From Micromonospora sp. BL4 (lineage in GTDB: Bacteria; Actinomycetota; Actinomycetes; Mycobacteriales; Micromonosporaceae): a stretch of 64,000 nucleotides of DNA. The notes under the pieces are model-generated. The model was not told where the DNA came from and searched no databases. It was given only the letters and a program-made list of their open reading frames with translations. Of this stretch, positions 16,859 through 24,530 are shown one piece after another. The position numbers and the translations under genes are program-made. The stretch spans positions 1-64,000 of the forward strand of contig NZ_RCVJ01000043.1 in the NCBI RefSeq assembly GCF_003667505.1, in the 5' to 3' direction. The first letter of the stretch is position 1, and every line of letters starts with the position of its first letter.

Positions 16859-17919
16859 GCTGGACCCCCCGTCGCCGGGTGCTGCTGGTGGGCCTGCTGG
16901 CCCTGCTGGCCGGGCCGCTCCTGCCGACGGTCGGCAGGTGGCTGGCGGGGCTGATCTGGTTCCGTGGCCAGGAGCTCTGCGACCTGCCCGTGCCCGGTCT
17001 GCTGGACGTCTGCGGGTCGGTACGCCAGAGCGCGTTCGTGCTGCCCGTGGGGGCCGTGCTGGTCGTGGTCCTGGCCACCCTCGTGGCGCTCTGGTTCGGT
17101 GCGGCGTGGTGCCTGCGTCCGGTCCGCGACCTGGCCGGGCCGATCGAGCACCTGGGCCCGCAGAACCTCGGCCACCGGATCCGGCCCCGCGGCAGCGACG
17201 AACTGGCCCGGCTGGCCCGGGCGATCGACGAGATGATGGAGCGGGTCTCCGCCGGGTACGAGGGGCAGCGGCGGTTCGCCGCGAACGCCTCGCACGAGCT
17301 GCGCACTCCGCTGGCGGTGCAGCGGACGCTAATCGAGGTCGGGATGGCCCGGTCGCTCACCGCTGAGCAGTTGGAGCTGTTGACCGGCCAGCTGCTGGAG
17401 ACCAACGAGCGCAACGAGCGGCTGATCGAGGGGCTGCTCGCGCTCAGCGAGTGCGAGGAGGGACTGCGCTCGCGTACGCCGCAGCGGCTCGACGAGATCG
17501 TCACCTCGGTGCTCACCGGGTACCTGGACCGCGCCCGGGACGCCGCCGTGACGATCGACAGCCACCTCACGCCCCGGGTCGTCGTCGGCGAGCGGGTGCT
17601 GCTGGAACGCCTGGTCACCAACCTGGTGGAGAACGGGATCAAGTACAACCGGCGCGGCGGCTCGCTGACCGTCACGGTCGGCGGCACGCCCGCGCTGTCC
17701 GTGGTCAACACCGGGCAGCCCGTGCCGGCCGAGGCGGTGGCCAGCCTCTTCGAGCCGTTCCGCCGCCTCGCCCGGGACCGCACCTCGCACGGCGGCGGGG
17801 CCGGCCTCGGCCTGGCCATCGCCCGCTCGATCACCCAGGCGCACGAGGGCATCATCGCGGCCCGACCCGCCGAGCACGGCGGCCTGCGGGTGGACGTGCA
17901 GCTACCCACCCCGCCCTAG
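16855..17919 (+). CDS. Membrane sensor histidine kinase
   Basis: A 354-residue kinase. Two membrane segments (around residues 6-30 and 60-82) enclose a short outside loop of about 30 residues with two Cys (LCDLPVPGLLDVCG), which could form a disulfide. A HAMP domain, a HisKA box (AANASHELRTPLAVQ) and an ATPase domain follow (N box LVENGIKYN, G boxes GGGAGLGLAIARS). The small outside loop fits a sensor that reads ligands at the membrane or wall, as proposed for actinobacterial VanS. The GTG start overlaps the regulator stop. Confidence 0.9.
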   Translation: MSWTPRRRVLLVGLLALLAGPLLPTVGRWLAGLIWFRGQELCDLPVPGLLDVCGSVRQSAFVLPVGAVLVVVLATLVALWFGAAWCLRPVRDLAGPIEHLGPQNLGHRIRPRGSDELARLARAIDEMMERVSAGYEGQRRFAANASHELRTPLAVQRTLIEVGMARSLTAEQLELLTGQLLETNERNERLIEGLLALSECEEGLRSRTPQRLDEIVTSVLTGYLDRARDAAVTIDSHLTPRVVVGERVLLERLVTNLVENGIKYNRRGGSLTVTVGGTPALSVVNTGQPVPAEAVASLFEPFRRLARDRTSHGGGAGLGLAIARSITQAHEGIIAARPAEHGGLRVDVQLPTPP

Positions 17920-18036
17920 CACCCAGAACCCACCAGCCCAAGGGTCCGCGTCTCGCGGCATCCCTGCCTCCGGCGTGCCCGAAAACGACCAGCTGTGCGG
18001 ACCGAACCGGCGCCAGCCTCGACCGAAGGAGAACCC

Positions 18037-19065
18037 ATGTCACCCACCGCCGCGCCGGCCGTCCTGCACCGCGCCGACATCGAGGAGACCGCCCGCTGGC
18101 TGTCCCGCCGGGTGGTCCGTACTCCGGTGCTGCGATCCCCGGTGATCGACCGGCTGGCCGGGGCCCGGGTCCTGCTCAAGGCGGAGAACCTCCAGAACGG
18201 CGGCTCGTACAAGATGCGCGGCGCGCTACGGGCGGTCGGCCGGCTCGCCGCGGCCGGCCAGGACGGGGTGATCGCGCAGAGCACCGGCAACCACGCGGTG
18301 GCGGTGGCGTTGGCGGCCCGGCAGCACAGGCTCACGGCCACCGTGGTGCTGCCGGTCGACGCGTCCCCGAGCAAGGTCGAGCGGGCGCGGGCGGCCGGCG
18401 CGCGGGTGGTGTTCGCCGGCACCGGCGTCGAGGAGCGGGTGGCGGCGGCCCGGAGGCTCTCCGACGAGACCGGTCACCCCGTGATCGACGCGTACGACCA
18501 CGCGGACGTGATCGCCGGGCAGGGCACCGCCAGCCTGGAGCTGATCGAGCAGGCCGAGCGCGCCGGCACACCGCTTGACGCGTTGGTGGTTCCGGTTGGT
18601 GGTGGCGGCGGGGTGGCGGGCGCCTGCCTGGCCGCCGCCGGCACCGGCATCGAGGTGTACGGCGTGGAGCCGGTGGGCTGCGACTCCCTGGCGCGCAGCC
18701 TCGCGGCCGGCGAGCGGGTTCCGGTCGCGCCGGCGCCCACGATCGCCGACGGGCTGCGGCCGTCCTGCGTGGGTGAACTGCCGTTCGCCATCCTGCGGAC
18801 CGCCCTGCGCGGGGTCGTCCGGGTCGACGACGAGGAGATCGCGGCGGCCTTCCGGCTGCTCCTGATGGAGCTGAAGGTGCTGGTCGAGCCGTCCGGGGCG
18901 GCCGGTCTGGCCGGCGCGCTGCGGCTCGCCACCGAGGCCGGTGTGCGGCGGCATCGAACGGTCGGCGTGGTGCTGACCGGCGGAAACGTGGAGGCGGAGC
19001 TGGTGGCCCGGTTGACGGTCCAGCGGCTCGCCGAGGTGACGACTGTGGAAGGAGCGGCGGCATGA
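18037..19065 (+). CDS. Fold-type II PLP enzyme, threonine/serine dehydratase or serine racemase-like
   Basis: A 342-residue PLP enzyme of the threonine dehydratase/serine racemase group. Lys59 in GGSYKMRGA is the Schiff-base residue. The STGNHAVA motif places Thr83 where serine racemase has its acid/base Ser84 and biosynthetic threonine dehydratases have Ala. VPVGGGGGVAG is the glycine-rich phosphate loop. No C-terminal ACT domain is present, so it is not a biosynthetic IlvA. The ATG follows GAAGGAG. The next gene, a D-Ala-D-Ala ligase, overlaps the stop, so supply of a D-amino acid such as D-Ser is an attractive idea; plain deamination of Ser or Thr is the alternative. Confidence 0.72.
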   Translation: MSPTAAPAVLHRADIEETARWLSRRVVRTPVLRSPVIDRLAGARVLLKAENLQNGGSYKMRGALRAVGRLAAAGQDGVIAQSTGNHAVAVALAARQHRLTATVVLPVDASPSKVERARAAGARVVFAGTGVEERVAAARRLSDETGHPVIDAYDHADVIAGQGTASLELIEQAERAGTPLDALVVPVGGGGGVAGACLAAAGTGIEVYGVEPVGCDSLARSLAAGERVPVAPAPTIADGLRPSCVGELPFAILRTALRGVVRVDDEEIAAAFRLLLMELKVLVEPSGAAGLAGALRLATEAGVRRHRTVGVVLTGGNVEAELVARLTVQRLAEVTTVEGAAA

Positions 19066-20192
19066 GCGCGCCGATTCGGATCGGAATCCTGTTCGGTGGC
19101 CCGTCGGCGGAGCACGAGGTCTCCTGCGCCTCCGCGCTCGGCGTGGCCCGGGCGCTGGCCGGCGGGGGATACCGCACGGTCGCCATCGGTGTCACCCGCA
19201 CCGGCGGGTTCCGGCTGGTGCCGGACGCGGTGCTGGCCGAGTTGCGCGACCGGCCCGCCGCCGAGCGGGCCATCGACGACCGGCTGACGGTGACCGGGCC
19301 GGCGGTCGAGCTGCGCGCCGGTCCCCGCCCGGGCACCGTGCAGGTGTCCGCGGTGAACGCCCCCGGCGCGGTGCACGCGGAGCTGGACGTGGTCTTCCCC
19401 GTGCTGCACGGTCCGTTCGGTGAGGACGGGGTGGTGCAGGGGCTGCTGGAGTCCCTGGACGTGCCGTACGTCGGGTGCGGCATCCTGGCCTCGGCGGTGG
19501 GCATGAACAAGGTGGCGATGAAGCGGGCGCTGCGCGCCGACGGCATCCCGATCACCCCGCACGTCGCGTTCGACGCGCACACCTACCGGGCGACCGACGA
19601 CCCGGAGAAGCTGGTGCTGGGGCTGCGTCGCCCGCTGTTCGTCAAGCCGGCCAGCATGGGCTCCTCGATCGGCATCTCCCGGGTCGCGGAGGGCGACGAT
19701 CTGGCCGCCGCGATCGAGGAGGCGCTCCGCCACGACCAGCTCGTCATGGTCGAGCAGGGCGTCACCGGCCGTGAGCTGGAGTGCGCGGTGCTCGGCGGCT
19801 GGCGCCCGGAGGCGTCGGCGGTGGGCGAGGTGCGCGTCGCCGGCGGCTGGTTCGACTACCAGCAGAAGTACTTCGGGAACGCCGACCCCATGATCGTCCC
19901 GGCGGTGCTGCCCGACGACGTGACCGAGCGGGTTCGCGAGCTGTCGCTGCGCGCGTTCGCCGCGATCGGCGGCTGGGGCCTGGCCCGGGTCGACTTCCTG
20001 TACGACGAGACGACCGGTGAGCTGTACGTCAACGAGCTGAACACGATGCCCGGCTTCACCGCGCACTCCATGTACCCGAAGGTGTGGGCGGCGGCCGGCG
20101 TCGGCTACCGGGAGGTGGTGGACCGGCTGGTCGAGCTGGCCCGTACCCGGCACGCGAAGCGCGCCGCGACCGCTGTCCGGGGCGCCCGATGA
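19062..20192 (+). CDS. ddl: D-alanine-D-alanine ligase family protein
   Basis: A 376-residue ATP-grasp ligase that joins two D-amino acids for peptidoglycan. Visible marks are LFGGPSAEHEVSCASA, the HGPFGEDGVVQG region, the KPASMGSSIGISRV small loop, and the metal ligands in LYVNELNTMPGFTAHSMYP. The omega loop reads WFDYQQKYFG: the Lys-Tyr pair (Tyr270) matches Lys215-Tyr216 of E. coli DdlB and not the His of VanA-type D-Ala-D-Lac ligases. The gene is translationally coupled on both sides (ATGA). It is not in a division-wall or gpsA context, so it may be an additional ligase; this cannot be checked here. Confidence 0.9.
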   Translation: MSAPIRIGILFGGPSAEHEVSCASALGVARALAGGGYRTVAIGVTRTGGFRLVPDAVLAELRDRPAAERAIDDRLTVTGPAVELRAGPRPGTVQVSAVNAPGAVHAELDVVFPVLHGPFGEDGVVQGLLESLDVPYVGCGILASAVGMNKVAMKRALRADGIPITPHVAFDAHTYRATDDPEKLVLGLRRPLFVKPASMGSSIGISRVAEGDDLAAAIEEALRHDQLVMVEQGVTGRELECAVLGGWRPEASAVGEVRVAGGWFDYQQKYFGNADPMIVPAVLPDDVTERVRELSLRAFAAIGGWGLARVDFLYDETTGELYVNELNTMPGFTAHSMYPKVWAAAGVGYREVVDRLVELARTRHAKRAATAVRGAR

Positions 20193-20860
20193 TCCTGCTG
20201 TCCGACCCCCGGGTGGCGGCGGTGCCCGGCGGCGACGACGGCGACCCGCTGGTGGACCTGCGTGAGCTGCCGGAGCTGCGGCTGGACGAACGCGCGGCAG
20301 ACCCGTCCGGCGCGTACGCCCGGCTGCGCGCCGGTGTCGCGGACCGGTTGCTGGCCGCGCAGCGTGCGCTGCCCAGCGGGGTGCGCCTGCTGGTCATCGA
20401 GGGGTACCGGCCGTACCGGGCGCAGCTGGCCATCTTCACCGGCTACCGGGACGAGCTGCGCCGGCGGCATCCGGACTGGACCCCGGAGCGGCTGCACCGG
20501 GAGACCACCAAGTTCGTGTCGCCGGTCGAGGTGGCCCCGCACAGCACCGGCGGGGCGGTGGATCTGACCCTGTGCACCGACGACGGCGTGGAGCTGGACC
20601 TGGGCACGGCCGTCGACGCCACGCCGGAGGACAGCGCGGACGCCTGCTTCACCGACGCTCCCACCATCGGCGCGGCCGCCCGGCGGCACCGGCAGCTCAT
20701 GGTGGACGCGCTCGGCGGCGCCGGGCTGGTGAACTACCCGACCGAGTGGTGGCACTGGTCGTACGGGGACCGCTACTGGGCGCTGACCACCGGGGCATCG
20801 CGCACCCGGTACGGGCCGGTGGACCTGGCCGCCACGTCGATCGGTGCCCGTGTGGGCTGA
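20189..20860 (+). CDS. D-Ala-D-Ala dipeptidase, VanX-like (M15 family)
   Basis: A 223-residue zinc dipeptidase. The VanX active-site set is complete: His118 and Asp125 in HSTGGAVD, Glu186 and His189 in EWWHW. These are close to the VanX positions His116, Asp123, Glu181 and His184. YRPYRAQLA is the conserved segment with the substrate-binding Arg. VanX removes D-Ala-D-Ala so that an altered dipeptide enters the wall; other members recycle wall dipeptides. No signal peptide is seen, so it works in the cytoplasm. Its ATG overlaps the ligase stop, an odd pairing unless the two act at different times or on different dipeptides. Confidence 0.88.
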   Translation: MILLSDPRVAAVPGGDDGDPLVDLRELPELRLDERAADPSGAYARLRAGVADRLLAAQRALPSGVRLLVIEGYRPYRAQLAIFTGYRDELRRRHPDWTPERLHRETTKFVSPVEVAPHSTGGAVDLTLCTDDGVELDLGTAVDATPEDSADACFTDAPTIGAAARRHRQLMVDALGGAGLVNYPTEWWHWSYGDRYWALTTGASRTRYGPVDLAATSIGARVG

Positions 20861-20923
20861 ACGGTAGGGCGCTCCCATCCGTACCAGGCGGTGAAGGACA
20901 CACCGAGGACGGGAGTGACGGCG

Positions 20924-21601
20924 ATGAGGGTGCAGCGCAAGCACGTGCTGGCAGCGACCGTGGCGGTGCTCGCCGCGGGAGGCGTGGCGGTGGGGACCGG
21001 TTTCGGGTTCGCCGGCACCGCACCGGCCCGGCAGTCCGCCTGCACGGGCTCGGTCACCTTCTCGGCGGAGGGCGGCGCGCCGGCGGCGACCAGTGACCGG
21101 TTCCCGGTGGGTACGCGCCTGCGAGTGACCAATCTGGACAACGACCGGGCGGCCACGGTGACGGTGACCGGCCCGTCGGGCAGTTGTGTGCTGCTCAACG
21201 CCGCCGCGATGGAGCTGGTCCGTGAGCCCGGAAAGAACGTGATCCGCCGCAACGTGGTGGAGCGGCTCGACGGCGAGGCCGCGCCGCCCGCCGGGCCGCC
21301 GGCAGCCGAAACGGTCCGCCCCGGTGCCGCGTCTCCCGGCGCGCCGGGCCCGGCGCCCCGTTCGGCCTGCTCGGGCTCGGTCACCTTCTTCGCCGAGAAC
21401 GCCGCGCCGGCGGCGACCAGCGGGCAGTTCCCGGTGGGTACGCGGCTGCGGGTGACCAACCTGGACAACAACCGGGCGACCACGGTGACGGTGACCGGCG
21501 TGTCGGGCAGTTGCGTGCTGCTCAACACCGCGGCCATGGACCAGATCCGTGAGCCGGGGAAGAACGTGGTCCGCCGCAACACCGTCGAGGTGCTCCGCTG
21601 A
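20924..21601 (+). CDS. Secreted protein with two RlpA-like double-psi beta-barrel repeats
   Basis: About 225 residues with a signal peptide (HVLAATVAVLAAGGVAVG) and two 78-residue copies of one domain, at 21035-21268 and 21362-21595, joined by a Pro/Ala linker. The copies are identical at 62 of 78 positions. The FPVGTRLRVTNLDN core is that of RlpA-type double-psi beta-barrels. The Asp-bearing loop of RlpA is replaced by TGPSGSC or TGVSGSC, so wall-cleaving activity is doubtful. Each copy has two Cys, which could form a disulfide. The start is the ATG nine bases after GGGAG; a GTG eleven codons upstream is possible. Following the ligase/dipeptidase operon, it may bind the wall. Confidence 0.75.
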   Translation: MRVQRKHVLAATVAVLAAGGVAVGTGFGFAGTAPARQSACTGSVTFSAEGGAPAATSDRFPVGTRLRVTNLDNDRAATVTVTGPSGSCVLLNAAAMELVREPGKNVIRRNVVERLDGEAAPPAGPPAAETVRPGAASPGAPGPAPRSACSGSVTFFAENAAPAATSGQFPVGTRLRVTNLDNNRATTVTVTGVSGSCVLLNTAAMDQIREPGKNVVRRNTVEVLR

Positions 21602-21612
21602 CCCTGTGATGA

Positions 21613-21675
21613 GCAGGGGCCCCGTCCGGGGAGGGGCCCCTGCCTCGGAGCCGGAGAGGGGCCCCTGCCTCGGAG
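21613..21675. terminator. Convergent terminator hairpin with duplicated right arm
   Basis: A perfect 11-bp stem GCAGGGGCCCC/GGGGCCCCTGC at 21613-21643 lies between converging genes. The 20 bases containing the right arm (GAGGGGCCCCTGCCTCGGAG, 21631-21650) are repeated exactly at 21656-21675, immediately after the gabT stop on its strand. Either copy can pair with the left arm, so two alternative hairpins are possible. Confidence 0.65.
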
Positions 21676-22947
21676 TCAGCCGAAGGCGGCGTCGAGGATG
21701 TCGGCGCCGCGGTTGAGCTGTCCGTCGGAGATCACCAGCGGGGGCAGGAAGCGCAGCACGTTGCCGTACGTGCCGCAGGTCAGGGTGAGCAGGCCGGCGG
21801 CGTGACAGGCGGCCGAGACCGCCGCCGTGGCCGACGGGTCGGGAACGAGCGTGCCCGGCTGCACCAGCTCGACGGCGAGCATCCCGCCCCGACCGCGTAC
21901 CTCGGCGATCCGGGGGTCCCGCTCGGCGATGGCCCGTAGCCGCGGCGCCAGCAGGGCCTCGATCCGGCGTGCCGCGCCGGCCAGGTCCAGCTCGTGCATG
22001 GTCTCGATGGTGGCCAGCGCGGCGGCGCAGGCGAGCGGGTTGCCGCCGTACGTGCCGCCGAGCCCGCCGACGTGCACCGCGTCCATCAGCTCGGCCCGGC
22101 CGGTCACCGCCGCCAACGGCAGGCCACCGGCGATGCCCTTGGCCAGGGTGACCAGGTCGGGCTCGACGCCCTCGTGCTGGCTGGCGAACCAGTCGCCGGT
22201 GCGGCAGAAACCGGTCTGGATCTCGTCGGCGACGAAGACAACTCCGGCCGCCGTCGCCCAGTCGCGCAGTGCCGGCAGGAAACCCGGCGCGGGCACCACG
22301 AAGCCGCCCTCGCCCTGGATCGGCTCGATCAGGAGTGCGGCGACGTTCTCCGCGCCGACCTGCTTCTCGATCATCTCGATCGCCCGCGCCGCCGCGTCCG
22401 CGCCGGACAGCCCACCGTCGCGCAGCGGGTACGACATCGGCACCCGGTAGATCTCACCGGCGAACGGCCCGAACCGGTGCTTGTACGGCATGTTCTTCGC
22501 GGTCAACGCCATGGTCAGGTTGGTGCGGCCGTGGTACGCGTGGTCGAAGACGACGATCGCCGGCCGTCCGGTGGCGTGTCGGGCGATCTTCACCGCGTTC
22601 TCCACCGCCTCTGCCCCGGAGTTGAACAGGGCCGAGCGCTTCTCGAACCCGCCGGGCGTCAACGCGTTGAGCTGCTCGCACACCGCCACGTACGACTCGT
22701 ACGGCGCGACCATGAAGCAGGTGTGGGTGAACCGCTCGACCTGCGCCCGTACCGCCTCGACGACCTTCGGCGCGGAGTTGCCGACGCTCGTCACCGCGAT
22801 GCCGGCGGCGAAGTCGATCCACTCGCGGCCGTCCACGTCGGTGAGCGTCCCGCCGCCGGCGGTGTCCACGTAGGACCCGATGACGCTGCCGACACCCCGG
22901 GCGACGGCGCCGCCGCGCCGTTTGCGCAGTTCCTCGGAGGACGGCAT
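21676..22947 (-). CDS. gabT: 4-aminobutyrate aminotransferase
   Basis: Class III PLP aminotransferase, 423 residues, converting GABA and 2-oxoglutarate to succinate semialdehyde and glutamate. It has the NSGAEAVENAVKIAR cofactor cup, VVFDHAYHGRTN, FVADEIQTGFCRTG with the PLP-binding Asp, and the Schiff-base Lys in LVTLAKGIAGGLPLAAVTG, all of the bacterial GabT type. The start is three bases after the stop of the aldehyde dehydrogenase upstream, so the two form one operon covering two successive steps from aminobutanal to succinate semialdehyde. Confidence 0.9.
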   Translation of the reverse strand: MPSSEELRKRRGGAVARGVGSVIGSYVDTAGGGTLTDVDGREWIDFAAGIAVTSVGNSAPKVVEAVRAQVERFTHTCFMVAPYESYVAVCEQLNALTPGGFEKRSALFNSGAEAVENAVKIARHATGRPAIVVFDHAYHGRTNLTMALTAKNMPYKHRFGPFAGEIYRVPMSYPLRDGGLSGADAAARAIEMIEKQVGAENVAALLIEPIQGEGGFVVPAPGFLPALRDWATAAGVVFVADEIQTGFCRTGDWFASQHEGVEPDLVTLAKGIAGGLPLAAVTGRAELMDAVHVGGLGGTYGGNPLACAAALATIETMHELDLAGAARRIEALLAPRLRAIAERDPRIAEVRGRGGMLAVELVQPGTLVPDPSATAAVSAACHAAGLLTLTCGTYGNVLRFLPPLVISDGQLNRGADILDAAFG

Positions 22948-22950
22948 GGC

Positions 22951-24387
22951 TCAGCCCTCGATGTTGTGCATGACGTGCTTGATCCGGGTGTAGTCCTCCA
23001 GGCTGTAGACCGAGAGGTCCTTGCCGTGCCCGGAGTGCTTGAACCCGCCGTGCGGCATCTCGGAGACGAACGGGATGTGCGTGTTCACCCAGACGCAGCC
23101 GAAGTCGAGCCGCCGGGTCATCCGCATGGCTCGACCGTGGTCCTTCGTCCAGACCGACGCCGAGAGGCCGTAGTCGACGCCGTTGGCCCAGCGCACCGCC
23201 TCGTCCTCGTCGGAGAACCGCTGCACGGTGATCACCGGCCCGAACACCTCGTCCTGGATGATCTCGTCGGCCTGGCGCAGCCCGGAGACCACGGTCGGCG
23301 CGTAGAAGTAGCCCCGCTCGCCCTGCCGGGAGCCCCCGGTCTGGATCGCCGCGTGGTCCGGCAGCCGGTCGACGAAACCGCTGACCCGGGCGAGCTGGTT
23401 GGCGTTGTTCAACGGGCCGTAGAGCACGTCGGCGTCGTCCGGTGCGCCGGTCTTCGTGCCGCGGGCCTGCTCGGCGAGCGCCGCCACGAAGTCGTCGTGG
23501 ACGCCCGGCCCGGCAAGCACCCGGGTGGCCGCCGTGCAGTCCTGCCCGGCGTTGAAGTAGCCGCCCATCGCGATGGCCTCGGCCGCCGCCGCCACGTCCG
23601 CGTCGTCGAAGATCACCACCGGGGCCTTGCCGCCCAGCTCCAGGTGGGTCCGCTTCAGGTCGGGGGCCGCCGCGGCGGCGACCTCCATGCCCGCGCGGGT
23701 CGAGCCGGTGATCGACACCAGCTGCGGGGTCGGGTGCGACACGAGGGTACGACCGGTGTCCCGGTCACCGCAGACCACGTTGAACACGCCCGGCGGGAAG
23801 AACTCCGCGGCGATCTCGGCCAGCAGCAGCGTCGACACCGGCGTGGTGTCCGACGGCTTGAGCACCACCGTGTTGCCGGCGGCGAGCGCCGGGGCGATCT
23901 TCCAGACCGCCATCATCAGCGGGTAGTTCCACGGGGTGACCTGGGCGCAGACACCGATCGGCTCGCGTCGCACGTACGACGTGTGGCCGGCCAGGTACTC
24001 CCCGGCGGACCGCCCCTCCAGCAGCCGGGCGGCGCCGGCGAAGAAGCGGAACTGGTCCACCGCCGGCGGCAGCTCCTCCTCGACGGTGAGCTGGCGCGGC
24101 TTGCCGGTGTTGCGGACCTCGGCGTCGACCAGCTCCGCCGCCCGGGCCTCCACCGCGTCGGCGAGCTTGAGCATGGCCCGCTGCCGCTCGGCCGGGGTGA
24201 CCTCCCGCCAGCTCTCGAAAGCGGTCGCGGCAGCGGTCATCGCCGCGTCCACGTCCGCCACGCCGGACACCGGGGCCTGGGCGAACACCTCACCGGTGCA
24301 GGGGTCGATCAGGTCGGCGTAGCCGCCGTCGACCGGTTCGACGTAGGAGCCGTTGACGAAGTTGCGCAGCTGCTGCTGGTCACTCAT
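22951..24387 (-). CDS. Aminobutyraldehyde dehydrogenase-like ALDH (PuuC/PatD type)
   Basis: A 478-residue NAD-dependent aldehyde dehydrogenase, probably oxidising 4-aminobutanal to GABA. Features are PWNYPLMMAVWKIAPALAAG, the catalytic Glu in LELGGKAPV and the catalytic Cys in NAGQDCTAATR, the form found in aminobutyraldehyde and betaine aldehyde dehydrogenases. It is first in an operon with gabT. A palindromic element and a motif shared with the aminotransferase upstream region precede it. Confidence 0.85.
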   Translation of the reverse strand: MSDQQQLRNFVNGSYVEPVDGGYADLIDPCTGEVFAQAPVSGVADVDAAMTAAATAFESWREVTPAERQRAMLKLADAVEARAAELVDAEVRNTGKPRQLTVEEELPPAVDQFRFFAGAARLLEGRSAGEYLAGHTSYVRREPIGVCAQVTPWNYPLMMAVWKIAPALAAGNTVVLKPSDTTPVSTLLLAEIAAEFFPPGVFNVVCGDRDTGRTLVSHPTPQLVSITGSTRAGMEVAAAAAPDLKRTHLELGGKAPVVIFDDADVAAAAEAIAMGGYFNAGQDCTAATRVLAGPGVHDDFVAALAEQARGTKTGAPDDADVLYGPLNNANQLARVSGFVDRLPDHAAIQTGGSRQGERGYFYAPTVVSGLRQADEIIQDEVFGPVITVQRFSDEDEAVRWANGVDYGLSASVWTKDHGRAMRMTRRLDFGCVWVNTHIPFVSEMPHGGFKHSGHGKDLSVYSLEDYTRIKHVMHNIEG

Positions 24388-24428
24388 GACTGGATCTCTC
24401 CCGAAGGGGGTCGGGGTGCGGTCGGCGG

Positions 24429-24478
24429 CGGTTATCGCAATCTGTCTGCCATCTTGGCTACTGAATTCGCGGCAGACA
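24429..24478. promoter_or_regulatory. Candidate operator in the divergent intergenic region
   Basis: The gap between the two divergent dehydrogenase genes holds the inverted pair TGTCTGCC and GGCAGACA separated by 20 bases (24443-24478). Next to it is the 11-mer CGGTTATCGCA (24429-24439) that also precedes the aminotransferase gene. The layout suits a shared operator for genes on both sides. The regulator is unknown; the Lrp-type protein of the cluster is the nearest candidate. Confidence 0.4.
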
Positions 24479-24530
24479 AGGGCTGCGGCGACTGTTTCCG
24501 TCGGCTGCTCTCTCGTCTACGCTGCTCGGC

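Noticed and set aside
19062..20192. VanA/VanB-type D-Ala-D-Lac ligase
   Set aside because: The omega loop carries the Lys-Tyr pair of D-Ala-D-Ala ligases, not the His of D-Lac ligases, and no VanH dehydrogenase is present.
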